Positions 37,182-46,523 are shown, counted from the stretch's first letter. The stretch: DNA of 64,000 bases from 34-65-8 sp046294735 (GCA_046294735.1 JBKBKB010000005.1:62001-126000); one strand, 5' to 3'. Made by a program: numbers and translations. The notes: generated from the letters alone by a model not told the origin.

Positions 37182-37718
37182 TTACTTGACCAGTTCAACT
37201 TCCTCGAACCCCAGTTCGACCGGGGTCGCGCGGCCGAAGATCGAGACACTGACCTTGACCCGCTGCTTGTCGAAATCGAGTTCCTCGACGTGGCCGTTGA
37301 AGCTGGCGAAGGGACCGGCGTTGACCTTGACCTGGTCGCCAATGTCGTATTCGACCTGCACTTCCCGCTTGGGCGCAGCCTTGGCTTCTTCCACCCCGCC
37401 GAAATAACGGGCGGCTTCGCGGTCCGAAATCGGCTGCGGCTTCTGTCCGGCACCGAGAAAACCGGTCACCTTGGGGGTGTTCTTGACCAGGTGGTACACG
37501 TCATCGGTCAGGGTGAGTTTGGCAAGAACATAGCCGGGCATGAACTTGCGTTCGACCTGGACTTTCTTGCCGCGCTTGACCTCGGTCACCGTTTCGGTGG
37601 GGACCTGCACGTCCTCGACCGCTTCGCTCAGGCCGAGCCGCTCGGCTTCCGAAATGATCGAATCACGCACCTTGTTCTCGAAGCCCGAGTAGGCGTGGAT
37701 GATGTACCAGCGTGCCAT
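37182..37718 (-). CDS. nusG: Transcription termination/antitermination protein NusG
   Basis: 178 residues. The NGN domain starts ARWYIIHAYSGFENKV and contains KFMPGYVLAKLTLTDDVYHLVKNTPKVTGFLG; the KOW domain reads GDQVKVNAGPFASFNGHVEELD. It binds RNA polymerase to raise processivity and links it to Rho or ribosomes. It is 28 bp downstream of secE, the normal secE-nusG pair. Confidence 0.98.
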   Translation of the reverse strand: MARWYIIHAYSGFENKVRDSIISEAERLGLSEAVEDVQVPTETVTEVKRGKKVQVERKFMPGYVLAKLTLTDDVYHLVKNTPKVTGFLGAGQKPQPISDREAARYFGGVEEAKAAPKREVQVEYDIGDQVKVNAGPFASFNGHVEELDFDKQRVKVSVSIFGRATPVELGFEEVELVK

Positions 37719-37746
37719 GGATAGTCCCGTGTGCGGAAGGTTGTTG

Positions 37747-37956
37747 TCAGGCGAGCGAGATCAGCCAGCGCACCACTGCGCCGAATGCCGAATCGACAGC
37801 GAGGAAGAACAGCGACAGCACGACCATCATGATGAACACGAAGATCGACGTGCGCACGGTTTCCTCGCGCGTCGGCCAGACGATCTTGCGCCCTTCCGCC
37901 TGCACTTGCCGGAGGAACTCCGCCGGGGATGTCTTGCTCTTGCTCTCTTCGGCCAT
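37747..37956 (-). CDS. secE: Preprotein translocase subunit SecE
   Basis: 69 residues, the short single-helix form. SPAEFLRQVQAEGRKIVWPTREETVRTS is the conserved amphipathic helix, followed by one membrane span (FVFIMMVVLSLFFLAVD). It clamps SecY in the SecYEG channel. The ATG at 37956 (MAEESKSK) is chosen; open frame upstream is not conserved. No tRNA-Trp gene was seen before it. Confidence 0.96.
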   Translation of the reverse strand: MAEESKSKTSPAEFLRQVQAEGRKIVWPTREETVRTSIFVFIMMVVLSLFFLAVDSAFGAVVRWLISLA

Positions 37957-38146
37957 GCGATGACCCCTGCCTTGCTCAGTTATCTTGCCAAAATCTTCGG
38001 TCGCTTCCGGGATAGGGCCATCGCCGCCCCGGTCTAGGTCCGGGAGGGGCTGGCTGGCTTTCCAATGTCGGAAGACAACGGCGCATTTAAGGTGCAGGTG
38101 GGCCAAAAGCAAGCGCGGGGATGACAGACGCGGGCCAGATCGCAGC

Positions 38147-38175
38147 TTGCACATATAAAAATATCTTTATATGTG
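38147..38175 (+). promoter_or_regulatory. Promoter of sahR-metF-metH
   Basis: TTGCAC (38147-38152) and TATGTG (38170-38175) with exactly 17 bp between. The expected transcription start is at about 38182-38183, coinciding with the ATG at 38183, which suggests a leaderless mRNA. The whole spacer is filled by the palindromic operator. Confidence 0.6.
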
Positions 38176-38176
38176 C
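38149..38176. promoter_or_regulatory. SahR-type palindromic operator
   Basis: Half-sites GCACATATAAA (38149-38159) and TTTATATGTGC (38166-38176) are exact reverse complements. Including the 6 nt centre, the 28 bp element has only one mismatched pair. It overlaps the promoter of the regulator gene and ends 6 bp before its ATG, as expected for an autorepressor site. Confidence 0.8.
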
Positions 38177-38182
38177 CTTCTC

Positions 38183-39169
38183 ATGCGGATCGAAACGATC
38201 ATACGAGCGCTGGCCGACCCGACCAGGCTGCGGATCATGCGGCTGCTCTCTGCCATGGAACTGGCGGTGGGTGAACTGGCGCAAGTGCTCGGGCAGAGCC
38301 AGCCGCGCGTATCACGCCACGTCGGCATCCTGTGCGATGCTGGCCTGGCGGAGCGGCACCGTGAAGGCAGCTGGGTGTTTCTGCGCAGCGCCATTGGCGA
38401 GGGACGCGGTGATCCGGTCGGCGCGGCTGTTGGCCGCCTTCTGGCCACTGCCGAAGGCGAAGATGCCGGCTTTGGCGCCCTGTGCATCGAAGACCGCCAC
38501 CAGCTTGCCACCATCCGGGCCGCCCGCGAGCGCAGTGCCGAAGCCTATTTCGCCCGTCATGCCGAGGAATGGGACGACTTGCGCAAGCTGCACAGCCCCG
38601 ATGATCTGGTCGAAGCGCGCCTGGGCGGCGTGCTGGCCGGGGCGCCACTGGGCGACCTGCTGGATATCGGCACCGGCACGGGGCGGATGGTCGAACTGTT
38701 TGCCGATCGCGCAGAGCGGGTAGTGGCGCTCGACAAGAGCCTCGATATGTTGCGGGTCGCGCGGGCCAAGCTCCAGCGCCTGCCCGCCGATGCGGTCGAG
38801 CTGGTACAGGGCGATTTCAGCGCGCTGCCTTTTCCGGCGCAGAGCTTCGATACCGTGCTGTTTCACCAGGTGCTGCACTTCGCCCCCGACCCCTCCGTTG
38901 CCATGGCCGAGGCGGCCCGGGTTACCCGGCCGGGCGGACGAATCGCGATTGTCGACTTTGCCGCGCACGAGCGCGAAGAGCTGCGCGAGCGGCATGCCCA
39001 CGCCCGGCTCGGATTCACGGACGGAGCCATGGCGACACTGCTGGGCGAAGCCGGGTTTGAAGCGGCGGCTCCGGAGGCACTGCCCGGCGGGGAGCTGGTG
39101 GTGAAGATCTGGCTCGGGCGCAGGCGCGGCGCCGCCATTCCAGCAGATAAAAAGGCAAAGGCAGGATGA
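38183..39169 (+). CDS. sahR: SahR-type regulator: ArsR HTH fused to methyltransferase-like domain
   Basis: 328 residues. An N-terminal ArsR winged helix (RALADPTRLRIMRLLSAMELAVGELAQVLGQSQPRVSRHV in segments) is fused to a class I SAM-methyltransferase fold with motif LLDIGTGTGRMVELF (about 155-170). SahR, characterised in Desulfovibrio, has this architecture, senses S-adenosylhomocysteine and represses SAM-cycle genes; position before metF and metH fits. The ATG at 38183 is preferred over 38171, which lies inside the operator. Overlaps metF by 4 bp. Confidence 0.85.
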   Translation: MRIETIIRALADPTRLRIMRLLSAMELAVGELAQVLGQSQPRVSRHVGILCDAGLAERHREGSWVFLRSAIGEGRGDPVGAAVGRLLATAEGEDAGFGALCIEDRHQLATIRAARERSAEAYFARHAEEWDDLRKLHSPDDLVEARLGGVLAGAPLGDLLDIGTGTGRMVELFADRAERVVALDKSLDMLRVARAKLQRLPADAVELVQGDFSALPFPAQSFDTVLFHQVLHFAPDPSVAMAEAARVTRPGGRIAIVDFAAHEREELRERHAHARLGFTDGAMATLLGEAGFEAAAPEALPGGELVVKIWLGRRRGAAIPADKKAKAG

Positions 39170-40089
39170 CACTCGACCGCACCCAGGAAGCGCTCACCGC
39201 GCACGATACGCCGCTGTTCGCCGGACTGCCGGGGGACATTGCGGTGTCGTTCGAGTTCTTCCCCCCCAAGACCGCGCGGATGGAAGAACAGCTGTGGCAG
39301 GCGGTGCAGGAGCTCGTCCCGCTCGGTCCGCAGTTCGTCTCGGTCACGTATGGTGCGGGCGGATCGACGCGGGAACGGACCCATGCCACCGTCGCCCGGA
39401 TCATCCGCGAAACCGGCATTCCGGCGGCCGCCCACCTGACCTGCGTCGATGCCAGCAAGGAACAGACCCAGGCGATTGCCCGGCAATACTGGGACGCCGG
39501 GGTGCGCCACATCGTTGCCTTGCGCGGCGATGCGGGCGAGCCGGGCGCACCGTTCGTTCCCCATCCGGACGGCTACACCAGTGCGGCCGAACTTGTCGCT
39601 GGCCTGAGGCAAGTGGCCGATTTCGACATCTCGGTCGCCGCCTATCCCGAGACGCATCCCGATGCCGACTGCCCGCAGGCCGACCTCGACAACCTGAAAC
39701 GCAAGATCGACGCTGGGGCCAGCCGCGCGATCAGCCAGTTTTTCTTTTCCGCCGATACCTTCTTTCGTTTCCGGGACGCGGCGGCGGCGGCGGGGATCAC
39801 CGCGCCGATCCTGCCCGGCATCCTGCCGGTGACCAACGTGGCGCAGGCGCGCAAGTTCGCCGGTGCCTGCGGCGCGGCGATCCCGCCATGGATGGATGGG
39901 CTGTTCGAAGGTCTCGACGAGCGGCCCGCCGCCCGCCAACTGGTCGCCGCCACGGTTGCTGCCGAGCTGTGCCGACGCCTTTACGCGGGCGGGGTGCGCG
40001 ATTTCCATTTCTACACCCTCAACCGCGCCGAGCTGGCCTATGCCATCTGCCATCTGCTCGGCCTGCGACCCAAGGAAGCCAGCCAATGA
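39166..40089 (+). CDS. metF: 5,10-methylenetetrahydrofolate reductase
   Basis: 307-residue flavoprotein that makes 5-methyl-THF for methionine synthesis. VSFEFFPPKTARMEEQLW carries the catalytic Glu; VTYGAGGSTRERTH, HLTCVDAS, ALRGDAGEPG and SRAISQFFF are typical of the FAD barrel. Both neighbours overlap by ATGA, giving a coupled sahR-metF-metH run. Confidence 0.97.
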   Translation: MTLDRTQEALTAHDTPLFAGLPGDIAVSFEFFPPKTARMEEQLWQAVQELVPLGPQFVSVTYGAGGSTRERTHATVARIIRETGIPAAAHLTCVDASKEQTQAIARQYWDAGVRHIVALRGDAGEPGAPFVPHPDGYTSAAELVAGLRQVADFDISVAAYPETHPDADCPQADLDNLKRKIDAGASRAISQFFFSADTFFRFRDAAAAAGITAPILPGILPVTNVAQARKFAGACGAAIPPWMDGLFEGLDERPAARQLVAATVAAELCRRLYAGGVRDFHFYTLNRAELAYAICHLLGLRPKEASQ

Positions 40090-41132
40090 CCGCGCGCGAA
40101 CAGTTCCTGACCGAAGCAGCCAGGCGGATCCTGATCAATGATGGCGGATTCGGGACCGAGATCCAGGCCCTGCGCCTGACGGCGGAGGATTTCGCCGGCA
40201 ATCTCGGCCTGTCACATGACCAGAAGGGTAACAACGATATCCTCGCCCTGACCAGGCCGGACGTGCCCGAAGGAATCCACCGGGCCTATTTCGAGGCCGG
40301 GGCCGACATCGCCTCGGTCAACACCTTCTCGGCCAACCGGATCAGCCAGGCCGATTACGGCGCGGAGCACCTGGTGCGCGACATCAACCTGTCAAGCGCC
40401 GCGATCGCGCGCAAGGTGGCAGACGAGTTTGCGGCGAAGGATGGACGGCCCCGGTTCGTTGCCGGATCAATCGGCCCGACCAACAAGACCCTGTCGCTCA
40501 GCCCTGACGTCAACGATCCAGGCTATCGCGAGATCGACTGGGATTTCCTGGTCGATGTCTACCGCGAGCAGGCCGCTGCGCTGGTCGAGGGCGGGGCGGA
40601 TTTCATCCTTGTTGAAACCGTGTTCGATACGCTCAACTGCAAGGCCGCGATCATGGCGGTGAAGCAGCTGGAGCGCGAACTGGGGCGCGAGGTGCCGCTG
40701 ATGCTGTCGATGACGCTGACCGACCTTTCAGGCCGCAACCTGTCGGGCCACACGGTCGAGGCGTTCTGGCACGCGGTCCGCCATGCCAGGCCGCTGACGG
40801 TGGGGCTGAACTGTTCGTTCGGCGCCGCGCAGCTGCGCCCGCATGTGAAGACGCTGAGCGAGACCGCGGACGCGCTGATCATGGTCTATCCCAACGCCGG
40901 GCTGCCGAACGAACTGGGTGCCTATGACGAGGAGCCGGAGACGACCGCCTCGTTGGTGCGGGAATGGGCGGCTGCGGGGCAGGTCAACGTGCTGGGCGGG
41001 TGCTGCGGGTCTACCCCGGCGCATATCGCCGAAATGGCTCGCGCGGTCGCCGGGCTCGCTCCGCGCCAGCTGCCCGAGGTGGCACCCGCCATGCGGCTGG
41101 CTGGCCTCGAACCGTTTACGCTGGCGGCATAA
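40086..41132 (+). CDS. metH: Methionine synthase, homocysteine-binding subunit (split MetH, part 1)
   Basis: 348 residues corresponding only to the N-terminal homocysteine S-methyltransferase barrel of MetH. It starts ILINDGGFGTEIQ. The zinc-thiolate ligands are Cys243 (GLNCSFGA) and Cys306/Cys307 (LGGCCGSTP). It must work with the separate cobalamin subunit encoded 38 bp downstream. This split form occurs in several alphaproteobacteria. Confidence 0.94.
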   Translation: MTAREQFLTEAARRILINDGGFGTEIQALRLTAEDFAGNLGLSHDQKGNNDILALTRPDVPEGIHRAYFEAGADIASVNTFSANRISQADYGAEHLVRDINLSSAAIARKVADEFAAKDGRPRFVAGSIGPTNKTLSLSPDVNDPGYREIDWDFLVDVYREQAAALVEGGADFILVETVFDTLNCKAAIMAVKQLERELGREVPLMLSMTLTDLSGRNLSGHTVEAFWHAVRHARPLTVGLNCSFGAAQLRPHVKTLSETADALIMVYPNAGLPNELGAYDEEPETTASLVREWAAAGQVNVLGGCCGSTPAHIAEMARAVAGLAPRQLPEVAPAMRLAGLEPFTLAA

Positions 41133-41170
41133 TCACCCTCCCGCTTGCCGGAGCGGACAAGGATCTCACA

Positions 41171-43789
41171 TTGACTCAGGTTACCCCCTCTACTGCCCGC
41201 TTCGTCAACATCGGCGAGCGCACCAATGTGACCGGATCGGCCCGGTTCAAGAAGCTGATCATGGCGGGCGACTACCCCGCCGCGGTCGAGGTCGCGCGAG
41301 AGCAGGTGGAGAACGGGGCCCAGGTGCTCGATGTCAACATGGACGAAGGACTGCTGGATGCGGTCCACGCCATGACCACCTTCCTCAAGCTGATCTCCGC
41401 CGAGCCCGACATCGCCCGCGTCCCGGTTATGGTCGACAGCTCGAAATGGACCGTGATCGAGGCGGGGCTGAAGTGCGTATCGGGCAAGCCGATCGTCAAT
41501 TCGATCAGCATGAAAGAAGGCGAGGCACAGTTCCTCGAACAGGCGCGGCTGTGCATGGACTATGGCGCGGCCGTGGTGGTGATGGCGTTCGACGAACAGG
41601 GTCAGGCCGATACCAGAGCCCGCAAGGTCGAGATCTGCACCCGCGCCTACAATCTGCTGACCGGGATCGGCTTCCCGCCCGAAGACATCATCTTCGATCC
41701 CAACGTGTTCGCGGTCGCGACCGGAATCGAGGAGCATGACCGCTACGGCCTCGACTTCATCGAAGCGGTGAAGGAAATCAAAGCCGCCTGTCCCCATGCC
41801 AAGACCAGCGGCGGGCTGTCCAATCTCTCGTTCAGTTTTCGCGGCAACGAGACCGTGCGCCGGGCGATGCATTCCGTGTTTCTCTACCACGCTATCCCCG
41901 CCGGGCTCGACATGGCGATCGTCAACGCCGGCCAGCTTGATGTCTACGACCAGATCGATCCGGTCCTGCGTGAGGCGTGCGAGGATGTGATCCTGATGCG
42001 CCGGCCGGATTCGACCGAGCGCCTGATCGCCTTGGCCGAAAGCTTCAAGGGCACCGACGTCAAGGCCGAAAAGGAAGCCGAGGAGTGGCGCAGCTGGCCG
42101 GTCGCGCGGCGGATCGAACATGCCCTGGTTAAGGGTATCGATGCCCACGTGGTTGATGATACCGAGGAAGCGCGTCTGCTCTTCGCCCGGCCGATCGAGG
42201 TGATCGAAGGCCCGCTGATGGACGGGATGAACGTGGTCGGGGACCTGTTCGGCAGCGGCAAGATGTTCCTGCCGCAGGTGGTCAAGTCCGCTCGCGTAAT
42301 GAAAAAGGCGGTTGCCCACCTGATACCGTTCATCGAAGCGGAAAAGGAGGCGAGCGGCCTTGCCGACCAGTCCAAGGGCCGGATCATCATGGCCACGGTC
42401 AAGGGCGATGTGCACGATATCGGTAAGAACATCGTCGGCGTCGTGCTCCAGTGCAACGGATATGAGGTGTTCGACCTGGGCGTCATGGTCCCCTGGTCGC
42501 GGATTCTCGAGGCTGCCGCTGAGCACAAGGTCGACATGATCGGCCTCTCCGGCCTGATCACCCCCTCGCTCGACGAGATGGTGACCGTGGCAGAGGAAAT
42601 GCAGCGCGCCGGGCTGACCATTCCGCTGCTGATCGGCGGAGCCACCACCAGCAAGGTACATACTGCGCTGCGGATCGATCCTGCCTATGACGGTCCGGTG
42701 ATCCACGTGCTCGACGCCAGCCGCGCAGTCGGGGTGGCGAGCCGCCTCCTGTCCGATACGCAGCGTGATGAATTCGTCATCGGCACCGCTGACGAATACC
42801 AGCACGTGCGCGATGCCCGTTCGGGCAAGGCGCCGAGCGTGCTGCTGACGCTGGAGGAAGCCCGGGCCAATTTCTACGATGCCTTCCTCAGCGACAAGCC
42901 TGCGCCGCCGCTCAAGCCCGGCGTGCATGTGTTCGACGACTGGGACCTGGCCGACCTGCGCCAGGTGATCGACTGGACCCCGTTTTTCCGCGCCTGGGAA
43001 CTGCACGGCAACTACCCCGCAATCCTGACTGACGAGGTGGTCGGCGAAACCGCGACCCAGCTGCTTGCCGATGCCAATGCCATGCTTGATCGCATCATTG
43101 GCGAAAAGTGGCTGACCGCGCGCGGCGTCTGCGGGCTGTGGCCCTGCGCCCGGGATGGCGATGACGTAACGCTGCACCTGGCCGAGGAAGAACGCCATGT
43201 CGTGCTCCCGTTCCTGCGCCAGCAGGTCAAGAAAAGCCGCGAGAGGGCCAATATGTGCCTGGCTGACTTCATCGACCCTGCGGGCGACTGGATCGGCGGG
43301 TTTGCGGTCGCCATCCACGGGCTTGACCCCTATTCCAAAGCGTTCCTGGCGGACAAGGATGACTATTCCGATATCCTGCTGAAGGCGCTGGCGGACCGCT
43401 TTGCCGAAGCCTTTGCCGAACGGCTGCACCAGCATGTCCGCACTGACCTGTGGGGCTACGCTCCGGGTGAGCAGCTGACCAACGAGGCGCTGATCAAGGA
43501 AGAATACCGCGGCATCCGCCCCGCGCCGGGCTATCCCGCCTGTCCCGACCACAGCCTGAAGCCGATCCTGTTCGACCTGCTTGACGCCCCTGCCAACGCC
43601 GGGCTGACCCTGACCGAGAACTTCGCCATGTGGCCGACCGCTGCGGTGAGCGGGTTCTATTTCGGCCATCCGGAAAGCCAGTATTTCGGCGTTGCCCGCA
43701 TCGGGCATGACCAGGTGGAAGACTATGCCCGCCGCCGGGGCGTGAGCGTGGAACAGGCCGAACGCTGGCTGCGGCCCAATCTCGACTAG
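41171..43789 (+). CDS. metH: Methionine synthase, folate/B12/activation subunit (split MetH, part 2)
   Basis: 872 residues: the pterin-binding barrel (from ARFVNIGERTNVTGS, about 1-290), helical cap, Rossmann B12 domain with DVHDIGKN (His415 is the lower cobalt ligand), and the C-terminal SAM-binding reactivation domain ending DYARRRGVSVEQAERWL. Start is TTG at 41171, with AAGGA 7 nt upstream and the conserved sequence beginning right after it; no ATG or GTG fits. The stop shares a CTAG with the convergent antiporter gene. Confidence 0.95.
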   Translation: MTQVTPSTARFVNIGERTNVTGSARFKKLIMAGDYPAAVEVAREQVENGAQVLDVNMDEGLLDAVHAMTTFLKLISAEPDIARVPVMVDSSKWTVIEAGLKCVSGKPIVNSISMKEGEAQFLEQARLCMDYGAAVVVMAFDEQGQADTRARKVEICTRAYNLLTGIGFPPEDIIFDPNVFAVATGIEEHDRYGLDFIEAVKEIKAACPHAKTSGGLSNLSFSFRGNETVRRAMHSVFLYHAIPAGLDMAIVNAGQLDVYDQIDPVLREACEDVILMRRPDSTERLIALAESFKGTDVKAEKEAEEWRSWPVARRIEHALVKGIDAHVVDDTEEARLLFARPIEVIEGPLMDGMNVVGDLFGSGKMFLPQVVKSARVMKKAVAHLIPFIEAEKEASGLADQSKGRIIMATVKGDVHDIGKNIVGVVLQCNGYEVFDLGVMVPWSRILEAAAEHKVDMIGLSGLITPSLDEMVTVAEEMQRAGLTIPLLIGGATTSKVHTALRIDPAYDGPVIHVLDASRAVGVASRLLSDTQRDEFVIGTADEYQHVRDARSGKAPSVLLTLEEARANFYDAFLSDKPAPPLKPGVHVFDDWDLADLRQVIDWTPFFRAWELHGNYPAILTDEVVGETATQLLADANAMLDRIIGEKWLTARGVCGLWPCARDGDDVTLHLAEEERHVVLPFLRQQVKKSRERANMCLADFIDPAGDWIGGFAVAIHGLDPYSKAFLADKDDYSDILLKALADRFAEAFAERLHQHVRTDLWGYAPGEQLTNEALIKEEYRGIRPAPGYPACPDHSLKPILFDLLDAPANAGLTLTENFAMWPTAAVSGFYFGHPESQYFGVARIGHDQVEDYARRRGVSVEQAERWLRPNLD

Positions 43790-44985
43790 GCCTCCCGCCC
43801 CCGCACCGCGTCCAGCTTCTTCAGCAACGGCGTCACCATCGGCACCGTCAGCATCGTGCTGGCCACCGCCATCAGCAGCAGCGCGGTAAAGGCGGTGCCG
43901 GTGATGATCTGCTTGTCCAGCAGGATGTTGGCGAAGATGATCATGATCAGCGCCTTGGTCTGGAGCAGCCAGCCGATCAGGCTCGCTTCGCCCTTGGGCC
44001 AGCCAAGAATCCGCCCGGCCAGGTGCAGCCCTGCCAGCTTGCCGCCCACCGTCGCCACCAGCAGCAGCGCGGCCGCGCCGAACACCGCCAGCCCGCCGCC
44101 GTCCCATTCGGTGCGCAGGCCGGTGGAAAGGAAGAACACCGGCATGACCGTCAGCAGGACCACCTCGCGGAACCGGTCCAACGCTTCATGCCCGAACCAC
44201 TTTGCGTCCAGCACCACCCCGGCGAGGAATGCGCCGACCATGAAATGCAGGCCCGACCAGTCCCCCGCGAGGCCGCACAGCGCCAGCCAGATTAGGCCGA
44301 CCGGCCAGCGGTCGGCCTCGCTCAGCCGCCGCATCAGCCGCCGGATCAGGAACGCGGCAACCGCGAATCCGATGATGAACACCGCCTGCCGCGCCAGCCG
44401 GTCCCAGTCGAGCAGGATCAGCGCCAGCACGCCCCAGATGGCGATATCATCAAGGCTGGCATAGCGCAGAATCCGCTGGCCCAGCGCGCTGCGCAGTATA
44501 TCCAGCTTGTCCATGAACAGCACCAGGATTGGCAGTGCAGTGACGGCGCAGGCCATGCCGATGCCCAGCAGCGCCTGCCAGTACTGGCCCATCGGCCCCT
44601 GCCAGCCGGGCCATTGCAGCATGATGGCGGCAGCTGCGGTTCCGGCCAGCAGTGGCGTGGTCAGCGCCAGCCCTGCGGTAACCCCGGTTTCGCGGCGGCG
44701 CTTCCACGCCTGGCTCAGGTCCAGTTCGATCCCCGCCGTCCACACAAACAGCATCACCGCCCACCATGCCACCCCGTTGAGGGCGACGATCACGTCGGGC
44801 CGGAACACGAAAGCGTAATAATCGGGAAATGCTGCGCCGAGCACGCCCGGGCCGAGCAGGATCCCGCCGACAATCTGCACCACCACCAGCGGTGCCCAGT
44901 AATCGGTGCGGAAAACCCGCCACACCAGCCACGGCACGGTGAAGATGATCAGCAGTGCAATCAGATAGATTTCGGTGAGGTTCAC
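43786..44985 (-). CDS. Kef-type cation:proton antiporter (CPA2)
   Basis: 399 residues with about 12 hydrophobic helices. Na+/H+ exchanger domain features include VVQIVGGILLGPGVLG near the N-terminus and LDDIAIWGVLALILL and FMVGAFLAGVVLD. There is no TrkA-N or universal-stress-like regulatory tail. The likely role is K+ or Na+/H+ exchange. GTG at 44985 is chosen because AGGGG lies 7 nt upstream; ATG at 45024 would add 13 residues. Confidence 0.85.
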   Translation of the reverse strand: MNLTEIYLIALLIIFTVPWLVWRVFRTDYWAPLVVVQIVGGILLGPGVLGAAFPDYYAFVFRPDVIVALNGVAWWAVMLFVWTAGIELDLSQAWKRRRETGVTAGLALTTPLLAGTAAAAIMLQWPGWQGPMGQYWQALLGIGMACAVTALPILVLFMDKLDILRSALGQRILRYASLDDIAIWGVLALILLDWDRLARQAVFIIGFAVAAFLIRRLMRRLSEADRWPVGLIWLALCGLAGDWSGLHFMVGAFLAGVVLDAKWFGHEALDRFREVVLLTVMPVFFLSTGLRTEWDGGGLAVFGAAALLLVATVGGKLAGLHLAGRILGWPKGEASLIGWLLQTKALIMIIFANILLDKQIITGTAFTALLLMAVASTMLTVPMVTPLLKKLDAVRGREA

Positions 44986-45134
44986 AGACAGCCCCTGTGT
45001 TTCGCGGCCTGCCTTTAGCGGCATGGCTGCCACCAGCAAACGCGATTGTTGTGAAAGGCGGCCGGTGGCGATTGACGCCCCGCCACGAATCGCGCAGGGC
45101 GAGGATGTCTTCTGCACGGGGATTGATTCTTCGT

Positions 45135-45334
45135 GCGGGCGGACGAGCGGGAGAGACCGTTGCCCCTTCCGGGGCGCGGCGCCGAAGGAGCAACCGCCCC
45201 GGAAACTCTCAGGCCAACGGACCGCTCGCCTGTCTGACACTCTGGAAAGCGTCGCTGCCCTGGCGGGCGGCGGCCACCGAAGGGGTAAGCCCGCGCGCGC
45301 GCCGGGCCAGTCTCTCAGGTTTCCCGACAGAGGG
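45135..45334 (+). promoter_or_regulatory. Tandem glycine riboswitch
   Basis: Two glycine aptamers fill most of the 402 bp gap before gcvT. The first has GGGAGAGAC, CGCCGAAGGAGCAA and AACTCTCAGG (45204-45213). The second has CACCGAAGGGGTAAGCC and TCTCTCAGGTTTCCC, closed by CTGTC (45230-45234) and GACAG (45326-45330). Glycine binding is expected to switch on the glycine-cleavage operon. The remaining sequence, about 44986-45134, shows nothing else. Confidence 0.95.
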
Positions 45335-45387
45335 GGCATGGAGAAGGTCGCATCGCTCCGGTGCGGGCCATGCCGTCGGGATTTTTG

Positions 45388-46521
45388 ATGAGCGACAACG
45401 AAGATATCGTCGAACCGGAAACCGGCACCCTGCCGCTGGATGCATGGCATCGGGCGCAAGGCGGACGGATGGTGCCGTTCGCCGGATACTGGATGCCGAT
45501 CCAGTATGAGGGAATTGTAGCCGAGCACGAATGGACCCGCACCAGCGCGGGGCTGTTCGATGTCAGCCACATGGGCCAGCTGGTCATTTCCGGGCCGGGC
45601 CTTGACCAGGCGGTGGAAGCGGTGCTGCCGATCGACCTTTCCACCCTGAAGCTGGGGCAACAACGCTATTCGCTGCTGCTCGACGAGGAGGGCGGGGTGC
45701 TCGATGACCTGATGGTCTCGCGCTGGGCCGACAGCCTCTATCTGGTCGTCAACGGGGCAACCAAGTGGGACGATATCGGCACCCTGCGCGAAGCGCTGCC
45801 CGATGACATTACCCTCAACCATCTCGACGAACAGGCGCTGCTGGCATTGCAGGGCCCCAAGGCCGCCGATGCCCTGGTGCGCCACGCCACCGGCGAATAC
45901 CCGCTGTCAGCACTGACCTTCATGAAGTTCGGGCGCTTCACGCTGGCTGGCCATGACGTGACCATCGCGCGTGCAGGCTACACCGGAGAGGACGGGTTCG
46001 AGATTTCCCTCCCCGCCGCAGCCGCCGAGGAAGTCGCCGCGCTGCTGTGCGGCGAACCGGAGGTGAAGCCGATTGGCCTGGGCGCACGCGACAGCCTGCG
46101 GCTGGAGGCGGGCCTGCCGCTTTATGGCCATGACCTTTCGCCGGAAACCTCGCCAATTGAAGCGGGCCTGGTCTTCGGGATCAACAAGCGCCGCCGCACG
46201 GATGGCGGCTATCCCGGGGCGACGCGGATCAACCGCGAGATCGCGCAAGGCACCGCGCGCAAGTGGGTCGGGCTCAAGCTCGAAGGCCGTCTGCCTGCGC
46301 GCGAAGGGGCAGAGGTTTTCGCCGGCGCGGCGAAGGTTGGAACCGTCACCAGCGGCGGCTTTTCGCCCACACTGGGCCAGCCCATCGCGATGGCCTATGT
46401 CGACGCCGCCCACGCGGCGACAGGCACCGCGCTGGAAATCGAAGTCAGAAACAAGCGCCTCGCCGCCGTGGTGGCAGCGACGCCGTTCGTACCGCACCGC
46501 TACTATCGAGGGAGCAAGTAG
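45388..46521 (+). CDS. gcvT: Glycine cleavage system T protein (aminomethyltransferase)
   Basis: 377 residues. Transfers the methylene group from aminomethyl-lipoyl-H to tetrahydrofolate, releasing ammonia. Signature segments are FAGYWMPIQYEGIVAEHEWTR (split), LFDVSHMGQ and ARAGYTGEDGFEISLP, with GARDSLRLEAGLPLYGHDL. The ATG at 45388 is used; an in-frame ATG at 45361 would extend by 9 residues toward the riboswitch. First gene of gcvT-H-PA-PB. Confidence 0.97.
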   Translation: MSDNEDIVEPETGTLPLDAWHRAQGGRMVPFAGYWMPIQYEGIVAEHEWTRTSAGLFDVSHMGQLVISGPGLDQAVEAVLPIDLSTLKLGQQRYSLLLDEEGGVLDDLMVSRWADSLYLVVNGATKWDDIGTLREALPDDITLNHLDEQALLALQGPKAADALVRHATGEYPLSALTFMKFGRFTLAGHDVTIARAGYTGEDGFEISLPAAAAEEVAALLCGEPEVKPIGLGARDSLRLEAGLPLYGHDLSPETSPIEAGLVFGINKRRRTDGGYPGATRINREIAQGTARKWVGLKLEGRLPAREGAEVFAGAAKVGTVTSGGFSPTLGQPIAMAYVDAAHAATGTALEIEVRNKRLAAVVAATPFVPHRYYRGSK

Positions 46522-46523
46522 TC

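Noticed and set aside
40922..44107. Open frame of about 1060 codons antisense to metH
   Set aside because: It mirrors both metH genes and the antiporter; the translated sequence is low-complexity Asp/His/Arg-rich and resembles nothing.
45005..45387. Short open frames between the antiporter and gcvT
   Set aside because: The region is occupied by the two glycine aptamers, whose conserved cores explain the sequence.
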